64,000 nt of DNA, taken from Athalassotoga sp964433875 (lineage in GTDB: Bacteria; Thermotogota; Thermotogae; Mesoaciditogales; Mesoaciditogaceae). Of this stretch, positions 52,079 through 61,074 are shown piece after piece; position 1 is the stretch's first letter, and the number at the start of each line of letters is the position of its first letter. The notes beneath the pieces were generated by a model. The model was given only the letters and a program-made list of their open reading frames with translations. It was not told the origin of the DNA and made no database searches. The stretch is taken from the NCBI GenBank assembly GCA_964433875.1, contig CAYSSO010000004.1, forward strand, positions 26,758-90,757, given 5' to 3'. The position numbers were made by a program, and so were the translations under genes.

Positions 52079-52107
52079 TTGTATTAATAAAAATCTTGTG
52101 GTATACT
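52079..52107 (+). promoter_or_regulatory. Predicted promoter of tRNA-Pro
   Basis: TTGTAT (52079-52084) and TATACT (52102-52107) are separated by exactly 17 bases and end 11 bases before the mature tRNA 5' end. Confidence 0.55.
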
Positions 52108-52118
52108 TTTTAAGTATT

Positions 52119-52192
<74 letters not shown>

Positions 52193-52193
<1 letters not shown>

Positions 52194-52226
52194 AAATTCC
52201 GGCTGTTGCCGGAATTTTTATTTTGT
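52193..52226 (+). terminator. Intrinsic terminator of tRNA-Pro
   Basis: AAAATTCCGGC (52193-52203), loop TGTT, GCCGGAATTTT (52208-52218) form an 11-pair stem followed by a T-rich tail (TATTTTG). It starts at the last base of the encoded CCA. Confidence 0.9.
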
Positions 52227-52238
52227 TGCTTATTATGA

Positions 52239-52244
52239 TATAAT
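52239..52244 (+). promoter_or_regulatory. -10 element of msrBA
   Basis: A perfect TATAAT lies 29 bases before the msrBA ATG. The -35 position (about 52216-52221, TTTTAT) falls in the tail of the tRNA terminator and is weak. The predicted transcript start falls at about 52251, inside the adjacent Fur-type box. Confidence 0.5.
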
Positions 52245-52249
52245 AGAAT

Positions 52250-52264
52250 TGATAATTATTATCA
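52250..52264 (+). promoter_or_regulatory. Fur-family operator, perfect 7-1-7 repeat
   Basis: TGATAATTATTATCA at 52250-52264 is identical to the TGATAAT-N-ATTATCA core recognised by Fur in Bacillus and differs from the PerR box (TTATAAT-N-ATTATAA) at one position per arm. It overlaps the predicted transcription start of msrBA and abuts the AGGAGG ribosome site, so a bound repressor would block transcription. Confidence 0.7.
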
Positions 52265-52273
52265 GGAGGCTTT

Positions 52274-53131
52274 ATGAAGAAGGAACTTTTAAATGAATTG
52301 AATCCTTACGAGGAATTCGTGATAATAAAGAAAGGAACGGAAAGGCCTTTTACCGGAAGGTACAACGATTTCTACGAAAAAGGTACGTATGTTTGCAGAA
52401 GATGTGGATTGCCACTTTACGAGTCAAAAAGCAAGTTCAAATCTGACTGTGGATGGCCAAGTTTTGACGAAGAAATACCCGGCGCTGTAAAAAGGCAGAT
52501 AGACGCGGACGGAAAAAGAGTCGAAATAATCTGTGCTTACTGTGGTGCTCATCTTGGACATCTTTTTGAAGGTGAAGGGTATACACCAAAAAATGTAAGG
52601 CACTGCGTGAATTCGGTATCGATGAAGTTTATACCCGAGGGAGAAAAGGTTAGGAGAAATAGAGCATTCTTTGCCGCAGGATGCTTTTGGGGATCCGAAT
52701 ACATGTTTAAAAAATACAAAGGAGTGCTCGATACGCGTGTCGGATACATGGGCGGAAGGTTGAAAAATCCATCGTACGATCAAGTCTGTACCGGCATAAC
52801 CGGACATTACGAAACGGTCGAAGTTATATATGACACATCTGTCAGTTACGAAGAACTTGTAAAATTTTTCTTCGAAATTCATGATTTCTCGCAACTTGAC
52901 GGTCAGGGGCCCGATATTGGCGAACAATACAAAAGTGTCATCTTTTATACAGATGAAGATCAGCACAAAATTGCTGAATCCGTCAAGGCATCTCTTATTC
53001 AGAAAGGGCGATTAGTCGCGACACAGATAAAGAGAGCCTCGGATTTCTGGCTGGCCGAAGAGTACCACCAGAATTACTATGAAAAGACCGGAAAAGTTCC
53101 TTACTGTCATTTCAGAAGAGAAGTGTTTTAA
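52274..53131 (+). CDS. msrBA: Fused methionine sulfoxide reductase MsrB-MsrA
   Basis: The 285-residue protein repairs both methionine-R- and -S-sulfoxides in oxidised proteins. Residues 1-120 form MsrB: zinc cysteines in YVCRRCGLPLY and CAYCGAHLGHLF, GWPSFDEEI, and the catalytic cysteine in RHCVNSVSMKF. From residue ~130 it is MsrA, with the catalytic cysteine in FFAAGCFWGSEYMF, then GYMGG and GHYETVEVIYD. The B-A order is the less common form of the fusion. No signal peptide, so cytoplasmic. A Fur-type box controls the promoter. Confidence 0.95.
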   Translation: MKKELLNELNPYEEFVIIKKGTERPFTGRYNDFYEKGTYVCRRCGLPLYESKSKFKSDCGWPSFDEEIPGAVKRQIDADGKRVEIICAYCGAHLGHLFEGEGYTPKNVRHCVNSVSMKFIPEGEKVRRNRAFFAAGCFWGSEYMFKKYKGVLDTRVGYMGGRLKNPSYDQVCTGITGHYETVEVIYDTSVSYEELVKFFFEIHDFSQLDGQGPDIGEQYKSVIFYTDEDQHKIAESVKASLIQKGRLVATQIKRASDFWLAEEYHQNYYEKTGKVPYCHFRREVF

Positions 53132-53132
53132 T

Positions 53133-54185
53133 TCATTTTTTTATAACTACGGCATCTTTTACAACGACAGTAACCGGCGAATTCACATCTCCCACGTCGT
53201 TGACTGAGGAAGAAAAGGTCTTTAGTGTGGAATTTTTTCCCATTCTTATTTTGTATTCAAGAGTCCCGCCGAGGTACAATTTTGATTCTATAGTACCCTT
53301 TATGCCTTCTCCATTTGGATTTTTTAGTTCCACAGCCTCAGGTCTTACGAGTAAAACTTTAGAGTCATAATTGTTTACCATACCCTTTCTTGCCTCTATC
53401 AAAATGCCATCGATCGATCTGAAAAGCACCTTATCCTCTGAGATTTCTTTTTCTATCTCCCCTTCTATGAAATTAGTCCCTCCGATAAAGGAGGCAACGA
53501 AGGCATTTACCGGTGTAAGATAAACTTCTCTTGGTTCTCCGATTTGGATTATAATCCCTGCCTGCATTATCGCGATTCTATCGGATAAGGTCATGGCTTC
53601 TGCCTGATCGTGAGTTACATAAACGGCCGTTATATTAACTTTTCTTTGCAAGTCTTTGAGTTCATACCTTACCTCTTCTCTTAATTTTGCATCGAGATTT
53701 GAAAGCGGCTCATCAAAGAGCACCACCGATGGATGTGGTGCTATTGCACGGGCAACTCCAACCCTTTGCTGCTGGCCACCTGAAATCTGTTCTATGCGCC
53801 TTTCTGCCAATTCTTCTATTCTTAACATTTTCAGGATTTCTTTTACCCTGATCTGGATCTCCCTTTCTGGCATGTGCCTCATCCTCAATCCAAAGGCAAC
53901 ATTGTCAAAAACATTCATGTGCGGAAAGAGTGCGAAGTTCTGAAAGACCATAGTCAGGTTTCTTTTTTCTGGAGGAAAATTCGTTATGTTCTTTCCATCT
54001 ATCAATATCCTTCCCTCATCAGGAGAGATTAGACCCGCTATCATTCTCAAAGTTGTCGTTTTCCCGCATCCGGAAGGTCCGAGAAGAGTAAAGAATTCTC
54101 CATCTTTTATTTCAAGTTCTTCTATAGAGGAAGCCAAAACCTTTCCATAACGTTTTTTGAGATTTTGAATTAAGATCTTAGACAT
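53133..54185 (-). CDS. ABC transporter ATP-binding protein, Fe3+/polyamine/sugar importer class
   Basis: The 350-residue ATPase has Walker A GPSGCGKTT, Q-loop VFQNFALFPH, ABC signature ISGGQQQRVGVARAI, Walker B VVLFDEPLSNLD and switch THDQAEAM, followed by a C-terminal TOBE-type domain (from about residue 235). It energises the two adjacent permeases. It is the last gene of the DeoR operon. PotA, FbpC and MalK relatives share this layout, so the substrate cannot be read from this subunit. Confidence 0.92.
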   Translation of the reverse strand: MSKILIQNLKKRYGKVLASSIEELEIKDGEFFTLLGPSGCGKTTTLRMIAGLISPDEGRILIDGKNITNFPPEKRNLTMVFQNFALFPHMNVFDNVAFGLRMRHMPEREIQIRVKEILKMLRIEELAERRIEQISGGQQQRVGVARAIAPHPSVVLFDEPLSNLDAKLREEVRYELKDLQRKVNITAVYVTHDQAEAMTLSDRIAIMQAGIIIQIGEPREVYLTPVNAFVASFIGGTNFIEGEIEKEISEDKVLFRSIDGILIEARKGMVNNYDSKVLLVRPEAVELKNPNGEGIKGTIESKLYLGGTLEYKIRMGKNSTLKTFSSSVNDVGDVNSPVTVVVKDAVVIKK

Positions 54186-54195
54186 CTTATCCTCC

Positions 54196-54996
54196 TTATC
54201 CTTTTATGCCCGCTCCGGCCACATATTCGCTTTTTATGTATTTTTCCATCAAATATACTATAAATAAAGATGGAACTATCAAAAAGACGCTTATTGCCGA
54301 TGCAGGTCCTGGAGAGATGTAATAACCACCGACGTATCTGTAAAGAAAGACCGGAAGTGTGACTATATTTGGCAGACCCAAAAGTAGCGTTAAAAGGAAT
54401 TCGTTCAAAGACCACGAAAAAGCAAAAACAGATCCGGACAACAGGCCAGGCGTCACAAGCGGAATATATATCTTCAATATCGTTCTTAACCTTGTTGCAC
54501 CCAGGACTCTTGCAGCCTCCTCAATAGATGGATCTATCGATTCGAAAGATGCCTCAACGCTTCTAAACATGTAAGGCGTGGCGCCTATCATGTGAACTAA
54601 AACTATAGCCATATAATTTCCTATCAGGCCGAGTTGGGTATAAATGGAAAGAATCCCTATTCCGCTGACTATTGGAGGCACAATTAAGGGTATTAAAAAA
54701 AGATTTTCTATCAACTTTTTTGATTTTATATCCTTTGTTCCTACTATGTACGCTGCCGGTATACTTATGAGCGCGGAAAAAATCACTACAAGTGGTGCTA
54801 TTGTAAAGCTCAAGATCAAACTATTTCCCAACCCTGCCTGAATGACCTGAATGAAAGATCTAAAGCCTAACTGGGTTGGAAAGAGTGAAGTTCCGTACCA
54901 TATTGTGCTGAAAGACCATTCAAATATGACAAAGACGGGAAAGAATATGATCAAAACTATTATTACACTTACAAGCGATGTCAGTGCTCTTTTCAT
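54196..54996 (-). CDS. ABC transporter permease (second)
   Basis: The 266-residue protein has six predicted spans and the binding-protein-dependent permease (EAA) loop EEAARVLGATRLRTILKIYIPLVTPG that docks on the ATPase. It is of the PotC/FbpB type. Its start overlaps the first permease stop (ATGA). Confidence 0.92.
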   Translation of the reverse strand: MKRALTSLVSVIIVLIIFFPVFVIFEWSFSTIWYGTSLFPTQLGFRSFIQVIQAGLGNSLILSFTIAPLVVIFSALISIPAAYIVGTKDIKSKKLIENLFLIPLIVPPIVSGIGILSIYTQLGLIGNYMAIVLVHMIGATPYMFRSVEASFESIDPSIEEAARVLGATRLRTILKIYIPLVTPGLLSGSVFAFSWSLNEFLLTLLLGLPNIVTLPVFLYRYVGGYYISPGPASAISVFLIVPSLFIVYLMEKYIKSEYVAGAGIKG

Positions 54997-55862
54997 CTTC
55001 TTTCACCTTGAATTTTTGCGATTATCTTCGTATAAAAATATGTTATTAAGATGGCACTTATCATGTATATGACCGATTGGACCGATGCCATCCCGTACTG
55101 GGAGAATTGTGTTACGTCATTGTATATGGATATTGACATGTATTGTGGCCAACTTGCCCCGAGGATAAAGGCAACCGAAAAGGCTCCAAACATGCCTATA
55201 AAAGAAAGGATCGATCCTGCCAAAAATCCGGGCATTGATAGAGGAAGGATTATTTTAAAAACACTTTTCCAGAAGGTCGATCCAAGGGTCCTTGAAGCCT
55301 CTATCAAGGTCGGATCTATCATTTTGAGTGTTCCAATGAGCAAAAGCACCATATATGGAAAGTTCATCCAAACATTGGCAACGATAATGCCTATTCCGTA
55401 GGGATCATTTACAAGCAATGTATTTGGATTTACTATTCCCGTCATGGCCAGCAACCTTTGAGCGTATCCTCCCGGAGAGAGCAAATTCCACCACGCAAAT
55501 GCAGAGATCAAATATGGAATAAACAAAGGTATTTTGTAAGTTGCGGAAACAAAGGATTTACCTTTGAAATTTACAAAATAGAAAAAAATGGCGAGAAAAA
55601 ATGAAATAACGCTTATAATTAACGTTGCAAGAGCAGAATTCCAAAAACTAAACCATAAACTCTCAAGATAAGGCCCTTTTAAATCAAAGAATTTCAAATA
55701 ATATTCCAGCGTGAATTTGGGAGGCTTCATTGGTCCAAGGCTGTAAAGCCCAAAAGATTGCAAAAAAACCAAGATTAGCGGTAAAACGAATATAAAAGAA
55801 TAAAATATTATAACCGGCGAAAGGTAAAGCAGTGCCACTGAAAATTTAACCTTCGGCTTCAT
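54993..55862 (-). CDS. ABC transporter permease (first)
   Basis: The 289-residue protein has six spans, the first at IIFYSFIFVLPLILVFLQSFG, and the EAA loop IEASRTLGSTFWKSVFKIILPLSMPG. It is a PotB-like partner of the next permease. A stable hairpin separates it from the upstream binding-protein gene, which probably lowers its expression relative to the binding protein. Confidence 0.92.
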   Translation of the reverse strand: MKPKVKFSVALLYLSPVIIFYSFIFVLPLILVFLQSFGLYSLGPMKPPKFTLEYYLKFFDLKGPYLESLWFSFWNSALATLIISVISFFLAIFFYFVNFKGKSFVSATYKIPLFIPYLISAFAWWNLLSPGGYAQRLLAMTGIVNPNTLLVNDPYGIGIIVANVWMNFPYMVLLLIGTLKMIDPTLIEASRTLGSTFWKSVFKIILPLSMPGFLAGSILSFIGMFGAFSVAFILGASWPQYMSISIYNDVTQFSQYGMASVQSVIYMISAILITYFYTKIIAKIQGERR

Positions 55863-55880
55863 ATCTTTCCTCCCAGAAAA

Positions 55881-55901
55881 GGTCAGGCTTCACGCCTGAC
55901 C
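55881..55901 (-). terminator. Intercistronic hairpin between binding protein and permease genes
   Basis: GGTCAGGC-GTGAA-GCCTGACC (minus strand) forms a perfect eight-pair stem seven bases after the binding-protein stop, followed by TTTTC. The short U-run suggests partial termination or 3'-end protection, the usual way to make more binding protein than membrane subunits. Confidence 0.65.
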
Positions 55902-55907
55902 TGATTT

Positions 55908-57164
55908 TTACTGAGACTTTGCTATTATTTGAGTCCAGTCTTTCATCAATTCATCCATGTAAAGGCCGGATCTCAGCCATAGAGGATTCGTTATGCTGTC
56001 AAACGGTACCCAATAAGGCTGTGTTTTTATTGCCTGAATAACCTCTGGCTTGTTCATTACCCCAGTAACGACTGGAAAGGCTCCACCCCTATCGAGAACT
56101 ATACCAGTTTGAACTTCATTTGAGAGCAAGAAATTGGCAAGCACCATCGCCGCGTATTTGTGGGGAGCATTGTAAGGGATGAAAAGCCCATCCATCCCGC
56201 CTGCATCCATCGTTGGTTTTGGTATGTAGAGGCCGACTATATTAGGATCCAAAAGTCCCTGCTTTATCCAAGACGCGGTAACGTCGAGCCATTGAGGTTC
56301 AAGCCATACCTGTCCTTTTGCGAAAAGGGAGATCGCGGCAGAGTTTCCGGCCGGATAAAATCCTGGCTGATACATGTACTTTTGCAACTCTTTCAGATAT
56401 CCCCACAGAGAGTATCCTTTTGGTCCAACCTTATTCCAAAGTTCGGATCCGAGCGCTTTGTCGTATGGCATTCCCATCGAATTGTAATACTTGTCATAAC
56501 CGTAAAGCCACTGTGAAAGCGTTATGAGGAAAGTATGACCGCTTCCACCCGTATTTGGATCGCAGTAAGTGAATTTTCCAGGATTCGCCTTCACCCATGC
56601 CATTAAATCATCCCACGATTGTGGAGGATTTTTGACCATTTGCTTGTTGTAAAGGAAGGCTACCTGCCACCATATAAATGGCACGAAGGCCCCATTTGTC
56701 GGGATCATGTCCGTATATTGAAGCAAATATGGATCTACTATATTTCTCGCGTTGGGTATAACGTAACTCCATGGGTATTTCCAGACAACTCCTGCATCCC
56801 ATGCATCGTGGAAAGGTATCGACCATGTAAAGACGAGATCCATGTCTCCAACATTCTGCCCTGCTTTTTGTTCGGCAAGAAGTTTCTGTAAAAATGCGTA
56901 CCAATCTCCAAATATGAAATTGACCTTTATGCCGTATTCCTTTTCGAATTTCGGTATCAAACTTTCAAAGTAAAGTTTGTCGTATTCGGCACCGTACGCG
57001 TACCACGATACAGAACCTTCCTGTTTTGCCATTTGAACGACGGTATCCCAGGATGGTATAGGACCCTGAGGACCCGTTAGACCTGCCGTAGAAGTATCGG
57101 CCAGAGCCGTAATCGCAAACAAAACAACCAAAGCAACCAAGATAATTACTTTACCCCTCATCAT
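55908..57164 (-). CDS. Extracellular solute-binding protein (ABC importer)
   Basis: The 418-residue protein starts with a signal peptide (MRGKVIILVALVVLFAITALA, cleavage before DTS) without a lipobox cysteine. The mature part is a Fe3+/polyamine/YnjB-like type 2 periplasmic-binding fold (VSWYAYGAEYDKLYFESLI, FKVNFIF-like strand, LFAKGQVWLEPQW). Many tryptophans line the likely pocket (FIWWQVAFLYN), as in carbohydrate binders. GGAGG precedes ATGs at 57164 and 57161. The ligand is unknown but should feed the kinase and dehydrogenase encoded upstream. Confidence 0.9.
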   Translation of the reverse strand: MMRGKVIILVALVVLFAITALADTSTAGLTGPQGPIPSWDTVVQMAKQEGSVSWYAYGAEYDKLYFESLIPKFEKEYGIKVNFIFGDWYAFLQKLLAEQKAGQNVGDMDLVFTWSIPFHDAWDAGVVWKYPWSYVIPNARNIVDPYLLQYTDMIPTNGAFVPFIWWQVAFLYNKQMVKNPPQSWDDLMAWVKANPGKFTYCDPNTGGSGHTFLITLSQWLYGYDKYYNSMGMPYDKALGSELWNKVGPKGYSLWGYLKELQKYMYQPGFYPAGNSAAISLFAKGQVWLEPQWLDVTASWIKQGLLDPNIVGLYIPKPTMDAGGMDGLFIPYNAPHKYAAMVLANFLLSNEVQTGIVLDRGGAFPVVTGVMNKPEVIQAIKTQPYWVPFDSITNPLWLRSGLYMDELMKDWTQIIAKSQ

Positions 57165-57238
57165 CACACCTCCTTTTGAAGTTCATTTGTTTTTAGCATT
57201 AAAAATTTCTCCCAGTTATATCTAAAGATTAAGCGAAT

Positions 57239-58000
57239 TTAAAATCCTTTTAAAGACCTTAGAATATCTTCGTGTATTTCGGGTATGGCGCCAACGATTT
57301 CTATGTCTTTTAGTTTGTAATCTTGGCCGTCGAAATTCGTGATCTTTGATCCCGCCTCTGTTGATATCGTTATTCCTGCCACAACGTCCCACGGGTATAT
57401 CTCGTCTTCCCAGTACCCATCTATCCGTCCTGCCGCCAGGTAACAAAGGGATAATGCCGCGCTCCCGAGAATTCTGACTTCCTGAACTGATGGAATGATC
57501 TTTTTCGCCTCTTCGATGATACGCATCGTCTTTTGACGATCATAAGGGAAACCCGTTGAGAGAATAGAGTCTTTGAGATCCTTTTTCTTTACCGACAATT
57601 TTTTACCGTTTAGATACGCGCCCTTGCCCTTGATGCCATAAAACAACTCGTCTCTTAAAGGATCGTAAACAACACCGGCAACGGGCATTTCATCCCAGTA
57701 TCCTATCGAAACACCGAAAAATGGTATCCCATGAACAAAATTAAGTGTGCCATCAAGCGGATCTACGTAAAAAACCCTTTTGATGTTTGAGATCTTTTGT
57801 ACCGATTCTTCTGCCACAATTGGTATATCGTGAACCTTTTGCAATATTTCGATTATCGTTGATTGTGAATTAAGATCAACGGAAGTTACGAGATCTGCCC
57901 GTGAACTTTTTACCTTAACATCGTAAGAACTTTCATATCCATCTTTCAAAATATTCCCAGCTTTTCTTGCCGCCTCTATCATGACCTCTATTATTTCCAT
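57239..58000 (-). CDS. Inositol monophosphatase-family phosphatase
   Basis: The 253-residue protein has the metal-site motifs DLVTSVDLNSQ, VAEES, YVDPLDGTLNFVHGIPFFG and the late WEDEIYPWDVVAG. Family members hydrolyse inositol-1-phosphate, fructose-1,6-bisphosphate, 3'-phosphoadenosine phosphate or other sugar phosphates. Its place between an SDR dehydrogenase and a transporter suggests it acts on a phosphorylated pathway intermediate or imported phospho-sugar. The ATG at 58000 has GAAGGAG and lies 10 bases after the SDR stop. Confidence 0.9.
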   Translation of the reverse strand: MEIIEVMIEAARKAGNILKDGYESSYDVKVKSSRADLVTSVDLNSQSTIIEILQKVHDIPIVAEESVQKISNIKRVFYVDPLDGTLNFVHGIPFFGVSIGYWDEMPVAGVVYDPLRDELFYGIKGKGAYLNGKKLSVKKKDLKDSILSTGFPYDRQKTMRIIEEAKKIIPSVQEVRILGSAALSLCYLAAGRIDGYWEDEIYPWDVVAGITISTEAGSKITNFDGQDYKLKDIEIVGAIPEIHEDILRSLKGF

Positions 58001-58010
58001 TTTTTCTCCT

Positions 58011-58790
58011 TCAGTGCATCCATGCTCCACCGGTCACATTTATCGCCTGACCAGTCATGAAATCCGCATCTTCAGATGCTAAAAACAATACAACTTTTGC
58101 AACGTCTTCGGGATAGCACAGCCGTCCGAGAGGTGTTTGCCTTATATACCCCTTCCTTACTTCTTCTGGATCATCTATGCCTCTTAATTTGGCCTCCCAC
58201 ACGATCTCTCTTTCCTGCATAGAGGTTTTGACAAAGCCCGGACAGACAGCATTGACATTTATTCCGTACGGGGCAAGTTCTTTCGCTGCAGATTGTGTAA
58301 AGCCGACGACGGCGAACTTCGAGGCCGAATAGTGTGCGAGCAGATCTGCACCAGTCTTCCCGGCCATAGAGGCTGTGTTGACTATTTTTCCCTTCTTTCT
58401 TTTTATCATGTGGGGAACAACGTATTTACTCACGAGCCAAACACCCTTGGCATTTACATTCATGTTGAAATCCCATTCTTCTTCTTTTAATTCCCAGAAA
58501 TAGTTCATCGTCGAAACGCCGGCATTGTTTATCAAAATATCTATCACTTTAAAATCTTCTATGACCTTTTTTACTACATCTTCTACCATTTTTGAGTTTG
58601 TGACATCGAGTACGTATGATCTAACCATTTTGGAAATATCTTTCAAATTGGCGGCAGTTTTTTCAAGTTCATTTGCATCTAAATCTGTAAGAGCAAGCAA
58701 AGCGCCCTCCCGGGCGAACCCTTCCGCTATTGCCTTTCCTATGCCTTTTGCAGATCCCGTGATCAGGACAACTTTATTTTCGAATCTCAT
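58011..58790 (-). CDS. Short-chain dehydrogenase/reductase
   Basis: The 259-residue classical SDR has the NAD(P) loop TGSAKGIGKAIA, an acidic residue after the second strand (ALTDLDANE, which favours NAD+), NNAGVS, the catalytic Ser in NTASMAG and YSASK with Tyr and Lys, and the C-terminal TGQAINVTGGAWMH. It resembles sugar-alcohol or acetoin dehydrogenases. The substrate should be a polyol or its phosphate. It overlaps the kinase gene by 17 bases. Confidence 0.93.
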   Translation of the reverse strand: MRFENKVVLITGSAKGIGKAIAEGFAREGALLALTDLDANELEKTAANLKDISKMVRSYVLDVTNSKMVEDVVKKVIEDFKVIDILINNAGVSTMNYFWELKEEEWDFNMNVNAKGVWLVSKYVVPHMIKRKKGKIVNTASMAGKTGADLLAHYSASKFAVVGFTQSAAKELAPYGINVNAVCPGFVKTSMQEREIVWEAKLRGIDDPEEVRKGYIRQTPLGRLCYPEDVAKVVLFLASEDADFMTGQAINVTGGAWMH

Positions 58791-60267
58791 CTTCTTTTAC
58801 CTCCCTGAGATTGTAAAGTTCTTCGTAGATGGATTTCAAAGATGTATACAATTTTTTATATACCGCGTAATATTTTTCGTACTTTAAATGGTTTCGAAGG
58901 TTAAAATGCGTGATTTCGGATTTTTCAGTTTCAAAATCATATAAATTCTTGATTATCCCAGCCGAGTACGCCGCAAGCAAAGCAACACCAAAGACAGATC
59001 CCTTTTCTTTTTTGTAATTTAGATCCATACCAATAACGTCTGAAACTATCTGACGCCAGAGCGGATTCTTTGCTCCTCCGTCTGAGATAAATGCTCTTTT
59101 TATGTTAAAGCCAGCCTCTTTCAAAATTTCGATGTGATGATTAAATCCGAATGAAACACTTTCAAGAAGGGATCTGAATATGTCTCCTCTTTTGTGATGG
59201 AGATCGAGTCCAAATATCAATCCGCGTGCTTTTGTATCAAAAATAGGTGTTTTTTCTCCAAGAAAGTATGGCAAAGTTACGATACCTTCAGACCCCACCG
59301 AACTCTCACAGGCCAATTTGGTAAGTTCATCGTAATTATCTGTTTTTAAAAGATTCATATACCATTTTACAAGAGAGCCACTTGTTGCCATACAACCGTT
59401 TAGGACGTATTTACCCGGTATATCGTGATAATCAAAAAAGAGTCGCTTTTCTCTTTTAAAGGAATCTGTGACAAACATTATATCGCCTGCTCCTCCGATT
59501 TTAAGAAGCAAATCTCCCTCTTCCACAAGCCCAACTGCCAAAGATGCCGCTATATGGTCTGCTGAACCCGCTATGACCGGAATTTGATCAGACAATCCGA
59601 TCTCCCTTGAGGCTGCTTTACTTACCTTTCCAACTATTTCAGTAGGTTCAAAGATGGGGGGCAAAATCTTTTCGTCGATGTCGATTTGCTTCAAAAGTTC
59701 TGTGTACCATCTCTTTTCCTTTACAAGGAGCATTCCGCTTTCTAAAGCCCAGTTTAATTCCACATGTGGTATTCCTGTTAATCTTGTAACTATGAAGTCA
59801 TATGATCCCATTATCCAGCGTACTTTCTTAAAGTTTCGAGGTTCATTCTTTCTTATCCACATGATTTTCGGAAAGATTATTTGTTGGTTTATAGTGTTTG
59901 CCGTAAGATCGAAGAATTCATCATCTTTTATCATTGTTTTTAAAGACTCTATTTCTTCAGTCGATCTTGAATCATTTTGCAAAATCGCCTTTCTTATCAC
60001 ATTGAGATCCTCGTCCAACAGTACAAGGGCCGGGACCATGCCTGTTACACCTATCGACCCTATTCTTTTACCCAGCCCATCCTTTAAATCAGTTAACAGT
60101 GATTTTAGATCTTCCCACCATTCCTCGGCATCCTCTTCTGCAAAACCTGCTTTTTGAGAGATAAGATTGTGAGGCCTTTCATTTTGATAAAAAATTCCAT
60201 CCTTTCCCATGATCATTATTTTTGTTCCCGTGGTGCCTATATCGATCCCGAGTGCCAAATCTCTCAT
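58774..60267 (-). CDS. FGGY-family carbohydrate kinase (xylulokinase-like)
   Basis: The 497-residue protein has the ASKHA fold with N-terminal phosphate loop LGIDIGTTGTKIMI, IGVTGMVPALVLLD, the catalytic aspartate region VIAGSADHIAASLAVG, ATSGSLVKWYMN, and the adenosine site ISDGGAKNPLWRQIVSDVIG. It would phosphorylate a ketose or sugar alcohol; xylulokinase similarity is general and the true substrate is open. Its ATG overlaps the BtpA gene stop (ATGA). Confidence 0.92.
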   Translation of the reverse strand: MRDLALGIDIGTTGTKIMIMGKDGIFYQNERPHNLISQKAGFAEEDAEEWWEDLKSLLTDLKDGLGKRIGSIGVTGMVPALVLLDEDLNVIRKAILQNDSRSTEEIESLKTMIKDDEFFDLTANTINQQIIFPKIMWIRKNEPRNFKKVRWIMGSYDFIVTRLTGIPHVELNWALESGMLLVKEKRWYTELLKQIDIDEKILPPIFEPTEIVGKVSKAASREIGLSDQIPVIAGSADHIAASLAVGLVEEGDLLLKIGGAGDIMFVTDSFKREKRLFFDYHDIPGKYVLNGCMATSGSLVKWYMNLLKTDNYDELTKLACESSVGSEGIVTLPYFLGEKTPIFDTKARGLIFGLDLHHKRGDIFRSLLESVSFGFNHHIEILKEAGFNIKRAFISDGGAKNPLWRQIVSDVIGMDLNYKKEKGSVFGVALLAAYSAGIIKNLYDFETEKSEITHFNLRNHLKYEKYYAVYKKLYTSLKSIYEELYNLREVKEDEIRK

Positions 60268-61061
60268 CTTATTTTATTTACCTCTTTCATAAAAGCGATA
60301 ACTCTCTCTTTGTCTATAGGATTCCATGTGATCCCGTCCCTTTTCAAACTCGTCCCGATTATCGCTCCATCTGCTATCTTTAAAAGTTCTGAAACGTTTT
60401 TAATGTTAACGCCGGTGTTCACGAAGACTGGTACATCTACCTTTTCCTTTACCCTTTTCAAAGTTTCAACATCTGGTGCTACGCCAGTCATAGGACCTGA
60501 GACGAGGATGACATCTGCGAGAGAGGAAAAAGCAGCACTTCTCGCTATTTCTTCGATAGGACGTCTATCAAGATTGTAGGCGAATTCAGCCGAGATATTG
60601 AAAAATACAGATATATCTTCTCCATCTATTAATTTTTTGTACCTGTAAAGATTACCGACATTTGTATTCCAAAGTCCCATGTCGGAGACGTAGACCCCAG
60701 TGATTATTTCCCTTATGAACTTTGCCCCTGTTGCCTTTGCGATCGAGATGGCGGCAGAAGGATCCCACAAAACATCTATGCCAAAGGGAATTTCTATCAT
60801 TTTCGATAACTCTCCTATGACCGTGCTCATTGAGGCTACGGTAATGTAATCTGACTCAAGCCTGTAAGGTCTATCATTTTCGTTGCAAAAGATAAGGCCA
60901 TCTATCTTTCCTTCCTGAAGAGAGATAAGATCATTTTTAACCCTTTCTTTTATGTATTCCATGCCCTTTTCATCGTTGTAAAGAGGAGAACCTGGCAATG
61001 GAGGAAAATGCACCATTCCTATCACAGGCTTTTCGGTACCAAAAAGATCTTTAACCTTCAT
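60264..61061 (-). CDS. BtpA/SgcQ-family TIM-barrel protein
   Basis: The 265-residue protein shows the BtpA-family pattern: GMVHFPPLPGSPLY near the N-terminus, GLIFCNENDRPY, GIDVLWDPSAAISIAKATGAKFIRE, and the terminal VFVNTGVNIKNVSELLKIADGAIIGTSLK, a TIM-barrel phosphate-binding end. BtpA was linked to photosystem I assembly in cyanobacteria, but many members, such as SgcQ, sit in sugar operons and probably act as aldolases, isomerases or phospho-sugar enzymes; no reaction is established. It follows the DeoR gene by 13 bases. Confidence 0.9.
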   Translation of the reverse strand: MKVKDLFGTEKPVIGMVHFPPLPGSPLYNDEKGMEYIKERVKNDLISLQEGKIDGLIFCNENDRPYRLESDYITVASMSTVIGELSKMIEIPFGIDVLWDPSAAISIAKATGAKFIREIITGVYVSDMGLWNTNVGNLYRYKKLIDGEDISVFFNISAEFAYNLDRRPIEEIARSAAFSSLADVILVSGPMTGVAPDVETLKRVKEKVDVPVFVNTGVNIKNVSELLKIADGAIIGTSLKRDGITWNPIDKERVIAFMKEVNKIR

Positions 61062-61074
61062 TTTATACTCCTTT

